64,000 nt of DNA, from assembly GCF_029784135.1 (NCBI RefSeq), contig NC_073744.1, positions 105,853,266 through 105,917,265 on the forward strand. The letters run 5' to 3'. The notes beneath the pieces are model-generated. The model saw only the letters and a list, made by a program, of their open reading frames with translations, did not search any database and was not told the DNA's origin. A program made the position numbers and the translations under genes. This stretch comes from Toxorhynchites rutilus septentrionalis (lineage: Eukaryota > Arthropoda > Insecta > Diptera > Culicidae). Position 1 is the stretch's first letter. Each line of letters starts with the position of its first letter. Shown here in pieces: positions 1 through 11,374 of this stretch.

Positions 1-195
1 AATTAAATTATCCATTTGTAAGGTCGTGAACATCAGTGGTCAAATAAAATGAAAGCGACAAAAACAAACGAGCAAATGCCATTCTCTCACTGACAAATCG
101 GATCATCCGTTCGCGGATAACCGGGGTTCTACAGTTTCTATGTTCATCTGGTGAAGCCTGCTAACGTAAAACGCAAAGTCATTCTTTGTGTCTGA
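1..195. other. Intron upstream of first teneurin exon
   Basis: Nothing recognisable is seen here. The sequence belongs to the intron that precedes the exon at 7747 and runs into the decayed mariner fragment that follows. Confidence 0.5.
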
Positions 196-600
196 GTGAT
201 TGAAAAGAAATTCGGTATTATGAGTTCCTACCAAGCAACCAGTCGATATATTCCAACACACAGTTCGCAACTAAAACTCATGATAGGCGTCCTGTTTCAT
301 CAGAATAATGGCAAACCTCATGTCTTTTTGACAGCCCGAAAGAGTTTGGATGCGATGGGATTCTTCACCCACCGTATTTCCCAAATATTGCATCTTCAGA
401 TCATCATTTGTCCTGGCCGATGGAAAAAATAATTAAATGACAAGAACTTCGACTTATTGGATATGATGAGAAGCACGTTGCGCAGTCTTTTGACAAAAAA
501 AAAGTTCTGCGATGATGGATTTTTCAAGTTGCACAAAGGACTACATACACCACACAGCATTTTATTCTCTTAGACAGCGTGATGATATCCATATTAATTT
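196..600 (+). pseudogene. Decayed mariner transposase fragment (Mos1-like)
   Basis: The plus strand reads GVLFHQNNGKPHVFLTARKS, a degraded form of the mariner block around the second catalytic Asp (normally HxDNARPH, here HQNNGKPH so the Asp is lost). After a frameshift it continues with a remnant of the SPDLAPSDYHLF block (residual SSDHHLSWPME) and a C-terminal FDxxDE-type stretch. No terminal repeats or intact frame are seen. It is a dead copy of a different mariner lineage from those at 1586 and 17523. Confidence 0.55.
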
Positions 601-1184
601 GTTTATACCACTATGTCACTCAGCTTTTCTTCGATGATTCTGACTAACTGAATTCAGCAAACGATTGTTTGATTTTCTCCAAAACCTAAACAGCTCAGCC
701 AGTTTTCGTCAGTTTACGCTACAAAATGTCCGAGAAAAGCAATCACAAGTGATGCTTTGATATAACGCAATAACAACGTAAATGGAATTTGGATGAAACT
801 AAGGAGTTGTACAAATAATTTCACAATGTTGGGAAACAAATCAAAAATTTTTGTACAAACCGCTACTATTACTAAACTATTTTTATCAATGTTAAAACAT
901 AGCATAGAAAATAGAAACAAACTTAAAAGGGAATTTACTCACAGTTCAATTACTTTCCCGATTTGTATTCAAAAAAATTAACAAATGTCCACGTGGACAA
1001 CTTGGGGAGGGATATAGAAAATGTTCACGCTTGTCCGTGGAGGGGGAGGGAGGTGTCTAAAATGGTGCTTTTTCTGTCCACGTGGTTTGTGGACAGCCTC
1101 TTAACGCGCAGTTTGTGTGGTGTCTACCCATGCAGCAACGTGCTACATTGTTTTTGAGTTCATATAAATATTATATGTTGTAAG
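601..1184. other. Intron, unassigned repeat-like sequence
   Basis: No gene is seen. Around 986-1100 there are two tgtccacgtgg motifs around a G-rich stretch, which suggests a fragment of some repeat, but I cannot name it. Confidence 0.4.
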
Positions 1185-3480
1185 TCAGTGATTTTCAACC
1201 GGTGGGGAGTCAGGATTTCACGCAAGTGTTAGAAAACTTAATCCAAAGATAAAAGAAATCCATTGCATGATACACAGAAAAGCCCTTGCTTCCAAAATCT
1301 TTAACTGTTGTTTTGGAGCAAATAATCAAAATCGTTAATTTTGTGAAATCAAGCGCAATGAATTCGAGATTTTCAAGCAATTTTGTGCAAGATTGGATTC
1401 TAATCACCTGATGCTATTGTATCATACCAATGTTTGTTGGCTTTCGAAGGGAAATGTAACAGATTGTTTTTCGAATTGAGAACTGAGGTGAAATCTTTTC
1501 TTAAGTTGCAAGAAAAAAAAAATATCTTTTGGCTATGGTAAGCAACTCTGGTTGAACCATACAATTAGCCTACTTGGCTGATGTATTGGATTAAGGAAAA
1601 AGAAATGTCGTATATTGTCAATATATGGTAACACTTAAACATATCTTGTGTTGTACTTATCGCATCGGGTCATACTATACGACTATTTAAAGACGACAAT
1701 CTGTGCTACAAGTGTCGTTTTGACAGTGTTGTGATTGTCCTTTTCAATCTCAAGTTATAGCGCGTCAAAGATGGAGTCCATCAAGCAAGAAATTCGCCAT
1801 ATTTTACGTTTTTACTACCTGCGAGGTAAAACTGCAACGAAGGCGGCCGAAAAAATTCGTGTAGTTTATGGACCCGATACTGTAACGATTCGCACAGCAC
1901 AGCGTTGGTTTGATCGATTTCGTTCTGGTGTAGTGGCTGTCGAAGATACATCCCGTACTGGTAGGCCAATCGTCGTGGAAATCGATAAAATCGTTGAAAT
2001 CGTTGAAAGTAGATCGGCATATGACCACTCGCTCGATTGGCCAGGAACTGGGTATAGACCATAAAACCGTTTGGAACCATTTGCAGAAGATTGAATTCCA
2101 AAAAAAGCTGGATGTATGGGTGCCACACGAGTTGACGCAAAAAATATTTTAGACCGAATCAACGCCTGCGATGCACTGCTGAAACGGAACGAACTCGACC
2201 CATTTTTGAAAAAGATGGTGACTGGTGATGAAAAGTGGATCACGTACGACAACCTGAACCGGCCCAAACCATCGCCAAGCCCGGATTGACGGCCAGGAAG
2301 GTTTTGCTGTGTTTGTTTGGTGGGATTGGAAGGAATCATACACTATGAGCTGCTCAACTATGGCCAGACCCTCAACTCGGTTCTCTACTGTGAGCAGCTT
2401 GACCGTTTAAAGCAGGCGATTGACCAGAAGCGGCCAGAAATGATCAATAGGAATGGTGTTGTTTTCCACCAGGACAACGCTCGGCCTCATACATCTTTGA
2501 TGACCCGCCAGAAGCTACGGGAGCTCGGATGGGATGTCCTATTGCACCCGACGTATAGTCCGGATCTGGCTCCAAGTGATTATCATCTCTTCCGGTCCAT
2601 GCAAAACGCTCTTGGTGATACTAAGTTGGCCTCAAAAGAGGCTTGCGAAAACTGGTTGTCTGAGTTTTTTTGATAATAAGGAGGTGAGTTTTATAAGGGG
2701 GGATAATGAAGATGCCTTCTAAATGGCTACAAGTTTGCGAACAAAACGGCGCATATTAGACTTAAATTGGATAATTTTAAGTATGTTAAATAAAGCGTCA
2801 AATTTCGATCAGAAATATGACATTTCTTTTTCCCCGACCCTATATTTGATTAGCTCGACAAGCTTTATTTAAAACTTCCAAGAAGTCAAACCATCATAAA
2901 TTTTATTGATTCGCTAAATGCGTTCCTCGACAAACTTTGAAAATTGGAAACATAAGGCTCAATTGAACAACTTCGCAATGTTCGAAAGAGTTTCGTCAGT
3001 GATTGATAGTGGAATAGACGAAAAAATAGTGCCAAAGACCATCAAGAATGAGATTGTGCAGCATTCGTCATCACTTCAAGTTGAATTTGAAAAATATTTA
3101 CCTGATATAAAAAGAACAAGATCTGGATCTGGTTCGAAATCCTCTCCGACTGGCAGCAACTAAAGTTCCCGATTAATTTCAGAACGAACTCATCAACCTT
3201 CATAACGGCTCTGCTGCGAAAGATTTATTTGAAGACTACAATGATCTATTCTTATTCAAATATTGCAGAATTAGCGTTACGAGTATTACTGCCATTTGCA
3301 TCAACGTACTTTTGTGAATTTGGATTTTCTGCAATGTTTCTAATGAAAATAAAACATCGTAACAGACTGGATATTGAAGATGATATGAGGTGTGCTTTAT
3401 CGAAAACGCCCCCAAGGATTAAAATGCAAGATAATATGAAGATCATAGGGATAATGTGGAGCACTTATTTGATATGAATA
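1185..3480 (+). pseudogene. Decayed ZBED-type hAT transposase, split by mariner
   Basis: The left end cagtgattttcaaccggtgg (1185) matches the canonical hAT terminal form CAGNGNTTCTCAACC. Downstream, plus-strand frames give EIHCMIHRKALASK, LLYHTNVCWLSKG and LAYLADVL up to 1585. After the mariner they resume with LDKLYLKLPRS and NFAMFERVSSVI. They end with ELALRVLLPFASTYFCEFGF and HRNRLDIEDDMRCALSKTPP, the hAT dimerisation region of ZBED5/SCAND3/GTF2IRD2-like transposases. Several stops and frameshifts make it non-functional. The N-terminal BED finger and most of the catalytic part are missing. I could not find a matching right terminal repeat. Confidence 0.75.
1586..2840 (+). mobile_element. 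mariner transposon, inactivated
   Basis: Terminal inverted repeats share ggaaaaagaaatgtc(g/a)ta at the left (about 1588-1613) and its complement at the right (about 2813-2840). TA dinucleotides flank both ends (1584-1585 and 2841-2842). The element is about 1.26 kb, the usual size for mariner. The transposase starts near 1735 or 1771 with the helix-turn-helix part (TIRTAQRWFDRFRSG, DTSRTGRP). It shifts frame near 2015 and has stops and another shift between 2060 and 2320. It ends with GVVFHQDNARPHTSL and YSPDLAPSDYHLFRSMQ, so the second and third Asp of the DD34D triad are visible. The reading frame is broken at several places, so it cannot make a transposase. Confidence 0.85.
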
Positions 3481-3988
3481 TGAAATCTAAGTAATATTGC
3501 ATCCGTTTACTCCAGTGGAACTGCAAATCGGCTCTTCCGCCCTGAGGTTAGGTTTGATGCGGTAATCGAGATTTTTCAAGTTTTATCTACCGTATTTTGT
3601 AAAGATTTTAGGTTTTAGAAAAGATCCTCAAATATTGTTTCAAGTGGTCGGAAAAGTTATTCTGCTCTACTCGAATGATTAACACGTTAAGCCACAATCG
3701 CTTCCTCGATAGGCGCAACGAGGAGACTATCCCCGACCTTGAGAGGAGGAACTAGTTTTGGAAGGTTTATCAGCACTTTGGCAACTTCCAGAATGGTCTG
3801 GAACAATCATCTGAATTTTGTACCGTGCGTACCGTTTCGGAGAGAGACCATCTTGAAAGCAATCTGCCTGTTCATATCGGCCACCTATTCCTTTCTGCCG
3901 AGATCCCCGGTTGTTGGATGTTACCGTTTATCAATGCGATCTCCACCCTAAGCGCCTCGCTAAGCGATCGACGCGCGAAGTGCGGAAG
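3481..3988. other. Intron with possible coding relic
   Basis: No gene can be supported. The stretch 3670-3960 is more GC-rich than its surroundings and may be part of the same unknown relic as 4406-4930, cut by the MITE. No family motif is visible. Confidence 0.35.
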
Positions 3989-4397
3989 TAGTGATGTCTA
4001 AATTTTTCATTTATTCGATTATCGATTAATCGTTCGGACATTTTTCAATATTCGATTCATTCGAATATTTGTTTTTCAATATTCGATTAATCGAGCGAAT
4101 ATTTATTTCTTGTAATAATCACGTATCACGTTGTCATTCTGGTCGCGTGGTCTATCGGGTTGTCGATGATAGATGGTTGGATGAAAAAATGTTGGATAAA
4201 AAAACTATATAGCCTAATTCTTAACCTAAAAATGCATTAGCCTTGAGAAAAGTTCTTCCATTCATTAATCGCGATTACAGTGGCAATTATTCGATGTATT
4301 CATATTTTGATTTTAAATTATTCGATACCAAATTACTCGATTATAATTTCAGATATTCGATTATTTGAATTAATCGAACGATTAACCGACGTCTCTA
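3989..4397. mobile_element. Non-autonomous hAT-type MITE
   Basis: A 409-bp AT-rich element bounded by short inverted ends tagtgatgtc (3989) and gacgtctcta (ending 4397), which fit the hAT YARNG end rule. It is flanked by an 8-bp target duplication with one mismatch (tgcggaag at 3981-3988, tacggaag at 4398-4405). The interior is dominated by ATTCGATTAATCG-type repeats on both sides of the centre, so the element can fold on itself. No coding sequence is present. Confidence 0.65.
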
Positions 4398-4405
4398 TAC
4401 GGAAG

Positions 4406-4930
4406 GGTGTTGTGCCTTAAGCTTTTCTGTACGATGACAGCAACACCAGGGTTTGTCCCCCGGGATGTCGTGGGTGAAAACTTTAGTGCCGATACCACAC
4501 AGCTTGATAGAGGCGAATGAACTGCAAAGTTTAAAGCCTCTTAAAAACAAAGAAAGAAAGAAACACAGCTTGTACTCTGCTGTAAACCCACAGATGCCAA
4601 TTCACTGATGAGTTTGTCGAGATCGACCGCCTTCACCACTAGCGGAGAGAGCATGATTTTGGTTGCTGCCTGAGGTGACAGCATTCACATTTTCGACCGA
4701 CGAGCCGATGTCGTCTACTTCGCTGCGCTGTTTTTCGATGCGGTGTCAGACTCGCGAAGGCTCGGCTCAATGCGAGCGCTATTCACAGCTCCGCGTGCAT
4801 CATTAGATGACGCTTGCCTCAAAATTTAATAGCCCCTGAAATTGCGTTTGTTTTTTTTCAGGGCTCAAACCTGCCTTCCTCTTCTTTTTGCTCATCACAC
4901 ACTACGCGTAACGTGAACTGGACTGTCCAA
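4406..4930 (-). other. GC-richer relic of unknown repeat
   Basis: The minus strand from about 4895 begins with a Lys-rich MSKKKRKAG peptide and has long open stretches broken by stops, like the start of a retroelement gag-type protein, but I cannot match it to a family. The relic is interrupted by a 56-bp retroposed insert at 4507-4562. The hAT-type MITE next to it (3989-4397) appears to have inserted into the same relic. Confidence 0.3.
4507..4562 (+). mobile_element. 56-bp retroposed fragment with 10-bp TSD
   Basis: A 56-bp insert containing aggcgaatgaactgcaaag and ttaaagcctcttaaaaac, ending in an AAAGAAAGAAAG-like tail. It is flanked by perfect 10-bp direct repeats acacagcttg (4497-4506 and 4563-4572). 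A second copy of the same 56 bp in the opposite orientation lies at 51367-51422 with its own 10-bp target duplication. The purine microsatellite tail and the TSDs point to target-primed reverse transcription of a severely 5'-truncated element or very short RNA. The parent is unknown. Confidence 0.75.
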
Positions 4931-4960
4931 CAGTCTCCTAACAAATGAATGCGTTGCGTT

Positions 4961-5064
4961 TTTTTTTTGACTTAAATTTTTTTTATTTCCTAAATTAAAA
5001 AAAATAAAAACATAATATAATACTGCATTTAAAGTGATCAATCTAGGGTTCTTCATCTTTAAGT
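4961..5064 (-). mobile_element. 104-bp retroposed fragment with 15-bp TSD
   Basis: A 104-bp insert beginning (plus strand) with a run of T, that is, a poly-A tail on the minus strand. It is flanked by 15-bp direct repeats differing at one base: tgaatgcgttgcgtt (4946-4960) and tgaatgcattgcgtt (5065-5079). This is the signature of a 5'-truncated non-LTR or SINE insertion. The body is AT-rich and I cannot assign it to a family. Confidence 0.65.
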
Positions 5065-5094
5065 TGAATGCATTGCGTTAAATGTCGACAGCTA

Positions 5095-7266
5095 TCACCA
5101 CTGCACTATGGTCCAGGAGGTGCATTTAAGTGGAAATTAGCATCTAGAGCTCGACAGTGATTCTCTAGACAAAAACTGTCTTCGACAAAGTTGTTACATA
5201 TAATAGAGCGCTCATTTTTATGTTATCAAAAATATGGTGACCAAAATTTTCGATGAAATGAAAAATCTAACTCTCTTATCTTTATAGATAGAGGTAAACA
5301 TAGTTCGACAATATTGTAGCCCTGGTTATTTTAAGTAACTTTGTGGAACAATATTTCTTTCTATCTCTTCAAATAACCGATATAGCGCTTTTTCTCTAGG
5401 TTGAGTTAGGGTTACCATGAAAAAAAAAGTTTTTTTTGCTCTAACTTTTATATGTAAAATTCTACATCAAAACTGTCTTTGAATGATCTTTAGAGCTTTC
5501 CAATCCACGCATTTTACGGTGCATAACTTGTATGTATCTTAATTCTACTCAAAATTATTGATGTTTTTTCCCCGAAAACACGACTTTTTCATTTGCTTGT
5601 CGTTCTTTTTGGGGCAAACATAATAAAAAATTATTGATGGCATTTTAAAGAGCACATTTGATTCTACATAAGGTGTAACTTCCAAAAGAGTGTTATTTTT
5701 TGTATTTGAGTAAATTAAATTTGAAATTATGAGTTTTTGCATATAAATGAACAAGTTGCAATTTTTAAATGCATATAGTAAGCGTAAACTTTAAAGCAGC
5801 ATCACTTCAGTTCAGTCTTATAGCCACTCAACATGGAGGTTCAAAGAAGACACATATTTGTTTTTGTTTTCGGTGGACGAAATATAGAAGATGTTATACA
5901 ATTATTACGAGAAAAATGCCAAGATATATGTGTTTTGAGTGCCAGAAAGTGCCTGAAAAGCCAAATGCTGAGCTAAAGGATAAAGCGTAACCGTGTTCGG
6001 GAGATTACAGAAAAAATTTCTGCTGAAGAACTGGGCCTCGCAACAGCTTCGGATCCAGTATTATCTCTTAGTAATAGGCAAACACCAGAGTATTCCGATC
6101 TTCTGATTCCGGAAAATGCTAAGCATTTGATTTTGTAGTTTTTTATTTGTATGATTTTTATTTATTACTATGAATTTAATTTCCATTATAACAACTAAAA
6201 CAGGTTAATATGTACATACGGAAGATTATAAAAATAAATTTGAATAAAACAATAGGAACAACAAAAGTTTGGTAAAATAATGTCATCAATCAACTCATCG
6301 CCAGTAAAATATGTCAATATATTACTAAAAAATAACACGTCGAGCCCCGAGTTGTTCTTCATACGGTTTCTATTCAGGAAGCATTTGATAATTTGTCGGT
6401 CCCCGCTTTTCTTTTTATACAATAAATATATTTTATTGTAGAAAAAGAAAATAGTCAAAAATTTTTCTCGTAATAATTGTATAACGTCTTCTATATTTCG
6501 TCCACCGAAAAAGGAAATCAACAATGTGTCTTCTTTGAACCTCCATGTTGAGTGGCTATAAGACTGAACTGAAATGATGCTGCTTTAAAGTCTACGCTTA
6601 CTATATGCATTTAAAAATTGCAACTTGTTCATTTATATGTAAAAACTCATAATTTCAAATTTAATTTACTCAAATACAAAAAAATAACACTCTTTTGAAA
6701 GTTTCACCTTATGTAGAGCCAAATGTGCTCTTCAAAATGCTATCAATAATGTTTTATTATGTTTGCCCCAAAAAGAACGACAAGCAAATGAAAAGGTCGT
6801 GTTTTCGGGGAAAAAACATCAATAACTTTGAGTAACATTAAGATACATACAAGTTATGCACTGTAAAATGCGTGGATTGGAAAGCTCTAAAGATCATTCA
6901 AAGACAGTTTTGATGTAGAATTTTACATATAAAAGTTAGAGCAAAAAAACCTTTTTTTTCATGGTAACCCTAACTCAACCTAGAGAAAAAGCGCTATATC
7001 GGTTATTTGAAGAGATAGAAAGAAATATTGTTCCACAAAGTTACTTAAAATAACCAGGGCTACAATATTGTCGAACTATGTTTACCTCTATCTATAAAGA
7101 TAAGAGAGTTAGATTTTTTTATTTCATCGTAAACTTAGGTCACCCTATTTTTGATAACATAAAAATGAGCGCTCTATTTGTCGAAGACAGTTTTTGTCTA
7201 GAGAATCACTGTCGAGCTCTAGATGCTAATTTCCACTTAAATGCACCTCCTGGACCATAGTGCACT
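5095..7266. mobile_element. Foldback element with about 0.8-kb inverted arms
   Basis: The left arm (about 5097-5920) and right arm (about 6455-7266) are long, nearly identical inverted repeats. The left edge ccactgcactatggtccagg pairs with the right edge cctggaccatagtgcactgg. Shared internal blocks include gaccatgaaaaaa-type and cgtggattggaaagctctaa segments. The arms differ by scattered substitutions and small indels, including an 11-base difference near 5190 versus 7175. The central 0.5 kb is unique. Each arm carries an ATG reading MEVQRRHI, so a start of a small ORF is duplicated in both arms. The family is not recognised and no clear target duplication was found. Confidence 0.8.
5832..6138 (+). 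pseudogene. Small broken ORF inside foldback element
   Basis: From the ATG at 5832 the plus strand reads MEVQRRHIF then GGRNIEDVIQLLREK, crosses the inner end of the left arm, and reaches a stop soon after. A different frame in the centre reads EITEKISAEELGLATASDPV and ends at a stop near 6138. The two parts could be exons or frames of one original gene. The same MEVQRRHI start is present in the right arm, reading outward-in on the minus strand. No known domain is recognised. Confidence 0.35.
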
Positions 7267-7746
7267 GGTTTGTTACATTACCAAGGAAAGAATAACAAAC
7301 GTAATATTGCTATTGTTGCGATGCAATTTTTATATCTTTTTTAACATGGCATACTTAATTGTTCCGTCTAGAGCGGCACACCACCAACCAGAACCAATGC
7401 AAATGATCTTTGGTATTTCCGGTCACTCAAAAACTACTGTCGATAGTTTCATTAATGAGTAACTCAATAATATTCAACTGCGCTAACAAAGCGATATAAA
7501 GCATTGAAAAAAAAGAAACTTGGTGGTACGAATATTTCTATTAAGTTATGAAAAACTATGATTATGTATCATTATAATTTTCTCCAGATCAATCAGTTTT
7601 GTTCAGAAATTTCTATCCTTATTTTATTAAATTTGTGATATTTCTGCTTCAATTATTACTAGTCGTGGCTTGAATACACATCCAACTGGTTTCGAATCGT
7701 TGTTTCTTTTCCTTTCCATTCATTTACATAAATCCATGAATTGCAG
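7267..7746. other. Intron just upstream of teneurin exon
   Basis: AT-rich intron without recognisable genes. It ends in ccatgaattgcag, the acceptor for the exon at 7747. Confidence 0.6.
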
Positions 7747-7954
7747 ATGGAATGACTGACTGCTCGGACAGTGAGTGTTGCACTCATCCAATCTGCACTG
7801 AACACATAATGTGTTTGGCTTCCAACGATCCTGTCGAAGTGTTACTGCGTAAACAACCTCCATCCGTAACCGCTTCCTTTTACCAACGGGTGAAATTTTT
7901 AATCGAGGAGAACTCTGTACAATCATACGCCCACATGGACGAATACAGCGAAAG
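7747..7954 (+). CDS. Ten-m/Ten-a: Teneurin exon: C-rich segment
   Basis: This internal exon belongs to a teneurin, a type II transmembrane cell-adhesion protein that acts in synaptic partner matching and axon guidance. The acceptor is ttgcag ending at 7746 and the donor is gtaagt starting at 7955. The reading frame starts after two bases that complete a split codon, and reads a cysteine-rich [11 protein letters not shown] segment followed by [20 protein letters not shown] and a [13 protein letters not shown] tail. This is the conserved stretch between the last EGF repeat/C-rich region and the TTR-like domain. The ATG at 7752 is internal, not a start codon. The exon ends two bases into a codon and is followed by a 21.4-kb intron. 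Family assignment is secure. Ten-m versus Ten-a cannot be settled from memory of either paralogue. Confidence 0.95.
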
Positions 7955-10900
7955 GTAAGTACTCATTTGATTCTTTCCGATTACTCATTCTATCTCACAT
8001 GTATACTAATCTACGTTTCTATCATTACTAAATATCAATCACTATGGCAATTATTTTAGTTCAATCTGCTGGGATTGATGATAGGTGTAACTGTTGATTT
8101 CAACGAGCATTTGTAAAGCCTCTCGTAAAAAGTAACACTATTTTCTCTGTTAGCCTTACGATATGGTAACAGAAGAACTTTGGCATTTGACCATGAATAT
8201 GCAATCCTTTTTTTCTCAAAAGGATTGTGAAAACCTCAACTGTAATTGGGATGTGCAAAAAGTGTACTTTAGTTTTGAATATGATCTATCGGAGTATGAT
8301 CCGCATAAGAAAACCCGGTTGTATGACTTTTCGTGCCATACGGAAAGTTTTGCTCATTCCCATCTACATCTGCTACTAATTAGTTTGATTATAAATTCGA
8401 TTAAATTAACTCGTGATACAAAATCATATATTTTCACAATAGAGAAATCCCAAACGTTTGACGTGTAACGAAAAACCTCTTACAGTCCCTGTTCTTGATT
8501 CCAGTACAGTAACGACTATAACACATCATACCTTCCATGTCCTTCGAACACTTCGTTTTTGTGTTATATCAACAATAAAAACGAAAATGAGAACAAAGTC
8601 CTACCACAACTGTTTCATGTCCAGTGCATTTTGAATCCTGTCCCCTCCATGTAATTGGTTTTTAATATGAACAGTAGTATATAAACTTTGGCACCCTCGG
8701 TCGGTGTCCTTTTTTCTTTTCATATTGGAAAGCGTTTAGAAACCAACTGCATGGAGTATGTGTTTTGTCTAATGTGTTCAACCTTGTGTGCGTCTACAAT
8801 CCTTCATGTCTGTTATATATCCACAACTTCCAAAGGGAAAACATACTTATAAAATTCACTTCTGCATATAGCATATACAGCTTCGAAGTATTCAAAATAG
8901 TAGAGATGTAAGAAAAACCACGCAATTTCAAATTAAGGTTTGTTTTTCACTTCTGTTTGTGGCATTGATTTTGTTACGTTGTATTCAATTTTTATTATTT
9001 TTCATGTGTACCTGGCATTGATTCATAGACTCTAGAGGATAGACCTCACCGAATAAGTTCTACTTTGCGTTACAGCAACAATGAATTCTCGTTGGTTAGT
9101 GTATATCTAAAAAAAAGAAATTTGAAACCAAATAATAGAATTGCATTGACTTTTTTTTAATTCTTATGGAGTAAGAACAAACATAAAATATTATTTTTGT
9201 GTTGCTTCATTACGGCTTCATTTCTTTGTGAATAATAGAAGACTAAAACAACACTCAGATCCCTCTGTGCGGTTCTTGCAATCGTAGTTTAATATGTTCA
9301 TTTAATTTGAATAGGTTATGTTTCGTTTATTTTCGTCAATCAATTCATAATGAGTTACTAAGGTAACTAATCTTATCAACGTCCCACAAATTCTTCCACA
9401 GTATCCAAATGTTTGTTACGAAATAAATGTTTGTTACGAAAATAATTCGCTGGCAATAGAGGTATCGGCTAGAATTATAGATATTTCGAAGAGGAAGTGA
9501 AAAATACTCCCTGTATTGACGTACATTCTTCGCACGATAAAAAATACAAATCAGCTATTAATATAATGTATGAGTGACGATGGATGAATGACGATTCGAG
9601 TGCTTGCGTTGTTTGTCTAATATTATGTGTTATTTTGAGTTTTTGTTTTCCTAATTGGAGAAAAGAGAAGAAGCCTTTGAAATAGTACAACTTCTCCTTC
9701 CTCAACACTTCAGACTTAAAGTTATTGTGCAACAAGCCTGTTCTGCAGTTATACACTCAGTTATTTCTAGTGGATTAGTATAAAATTGCTTCGTTCTACT
9801 CGTAGATCATTATCCAAAGATAACGAGGTCATGAGTATGCATATTTTATTTTATTGCTGTCAGAACCGAACTTACCACGGGAAAGTGTTCACGTGTGAAA
9901 TGAATTATTTCAAGTTAAAAGAAAGTAGCGGGTTTCAATAATTTGAGTTATCATAGATTGCAAGCGGTGAATTCAAACTACTTATATTCATGTCGTTTTT
10001 TATCAATGTGCTTGGAATTAATCGATCCGTTTGAATTAAATATTCCATTACTGGAATTATATATTTATTCTATGAGTGTATAACTGGAGAGACAAGTGGA
10101 AACACAACATTAGTTTATTTTAGTGATATTGTCCTGTATTGTGTTTCTTATTTCTGAGCCTTATCTCAGCACTCATTGTGACGTCCACAATGCAAAAACA
10201 TCGAATCAATCACATTTTAATAACCACCCAATTTTTAAAAAAAGCCACAAATACTTGAACTAATCAAAATCCGCTCTCCGTTTCTCGATTGTCTATGGTA
10301 ATGTTTAGTGAGTTCTGGAACTCTTTCACACCGTGGTAAGTCGCAATCGTTCTGATTTCTTCCTTCATTTAACTAGGACACAAACACAATTTCACCTATT
10401 TTTCGTTGATCATCTTCGCATTACCTTTGACACATACGTATTGCATTTATGAAAAAAAAAGATTGTATTCATTGTTATTTTGTTCAAATGTTTATTTCAT
10501 TATAACCACAGTGACTCTTTCAATTTCTGTCGGTTCATATTTTTGTGACTTAATCATTTTTTTTAGTTATTGCTTCTTACTCATCGAACTAGTTCCTAAA
10601 TCAAACTATCATCTTTCCCTATTCCATTACCATTACTATCGCCACAACTGCATTCTCACAGTCAAATATATACAATTACTATTAAAAGTTATATGAACTA
10701 TGTGTATGTGTATGTTCAATGTTGTATGTCTCTAGTTTGATTTTAATTTCATTTTTGTGTTTTGTCATGTGTTCATGTGTTTGATTCGGTATGAAGGAAA
10801 AGTATTGCAATGTATACTACAGAAAATTAAATGGTTAAGCAACAAAAACTTAAATTTTGTTCCAAAATGATGAAAAATAAAAAGAAATACAAATTTTTTG

Positions 10901-11374
10901 TATATTTCCCAACAAAACTCAAGAAAAGTGTTGTCTATTACTCGGCTATCATGATGTTTTGATTATATTAAATTTGATCAAACGGAAATGAATTTTCCTA
11001 TGTTTGAATTTCGGCACCTAGGATAACGGTTTCATAATTGTAGCATCATTAGATGGACATGGTAATATTAAAATACAGTTCTCTTTATTGCTCCTGTTCT
11101 TCGTTATATTTATATTAGTTTCTGTGACATTTATTTCCCGAGAAAATGAAATATTGAAATTTATTTTTGTTAAACATTTCGAAAAAAGAATCATTTCAAA
11201 AATATTCCGTATTCAGTATTTAGCGTGTAATTTCACAATATATAATTGAATTCACCCAACAAAATAAAGTCATTCTATACCATTGTTATATTTCAAAGAT
11301 GGGCAACAGCCAAATCATGAACTATAATGCTTCTTACACTTTTTATTCTTGCTTTGTATGATTATTGTGAAATT
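7955..11374. other. AT-rich first part of 21-kb intron
   Basis: No coding or transposon signature was recognised. Small features only: a partial tandem duplication of aaatgtttgttacgaa at 9407-9440, and several poly-A/poly-T runs. The open frames at 8163-8468 and 10406-10696 are AT-rich, without homology I can see, and are best regarded as chance. Confidence 0.55.

Noticed and set aside
7752..7754. ATG at 7752 as an alternative teneurin start
   Set aside because: It lies mid-exon after an acceptor, in the conserved block preceding CSDSECC.
8163..8468. 101-codon open frame as an extra teneurin exon
   Set aside because: No splice-site support and no resemblance to teneurin sequence. AT-rich chance frame.
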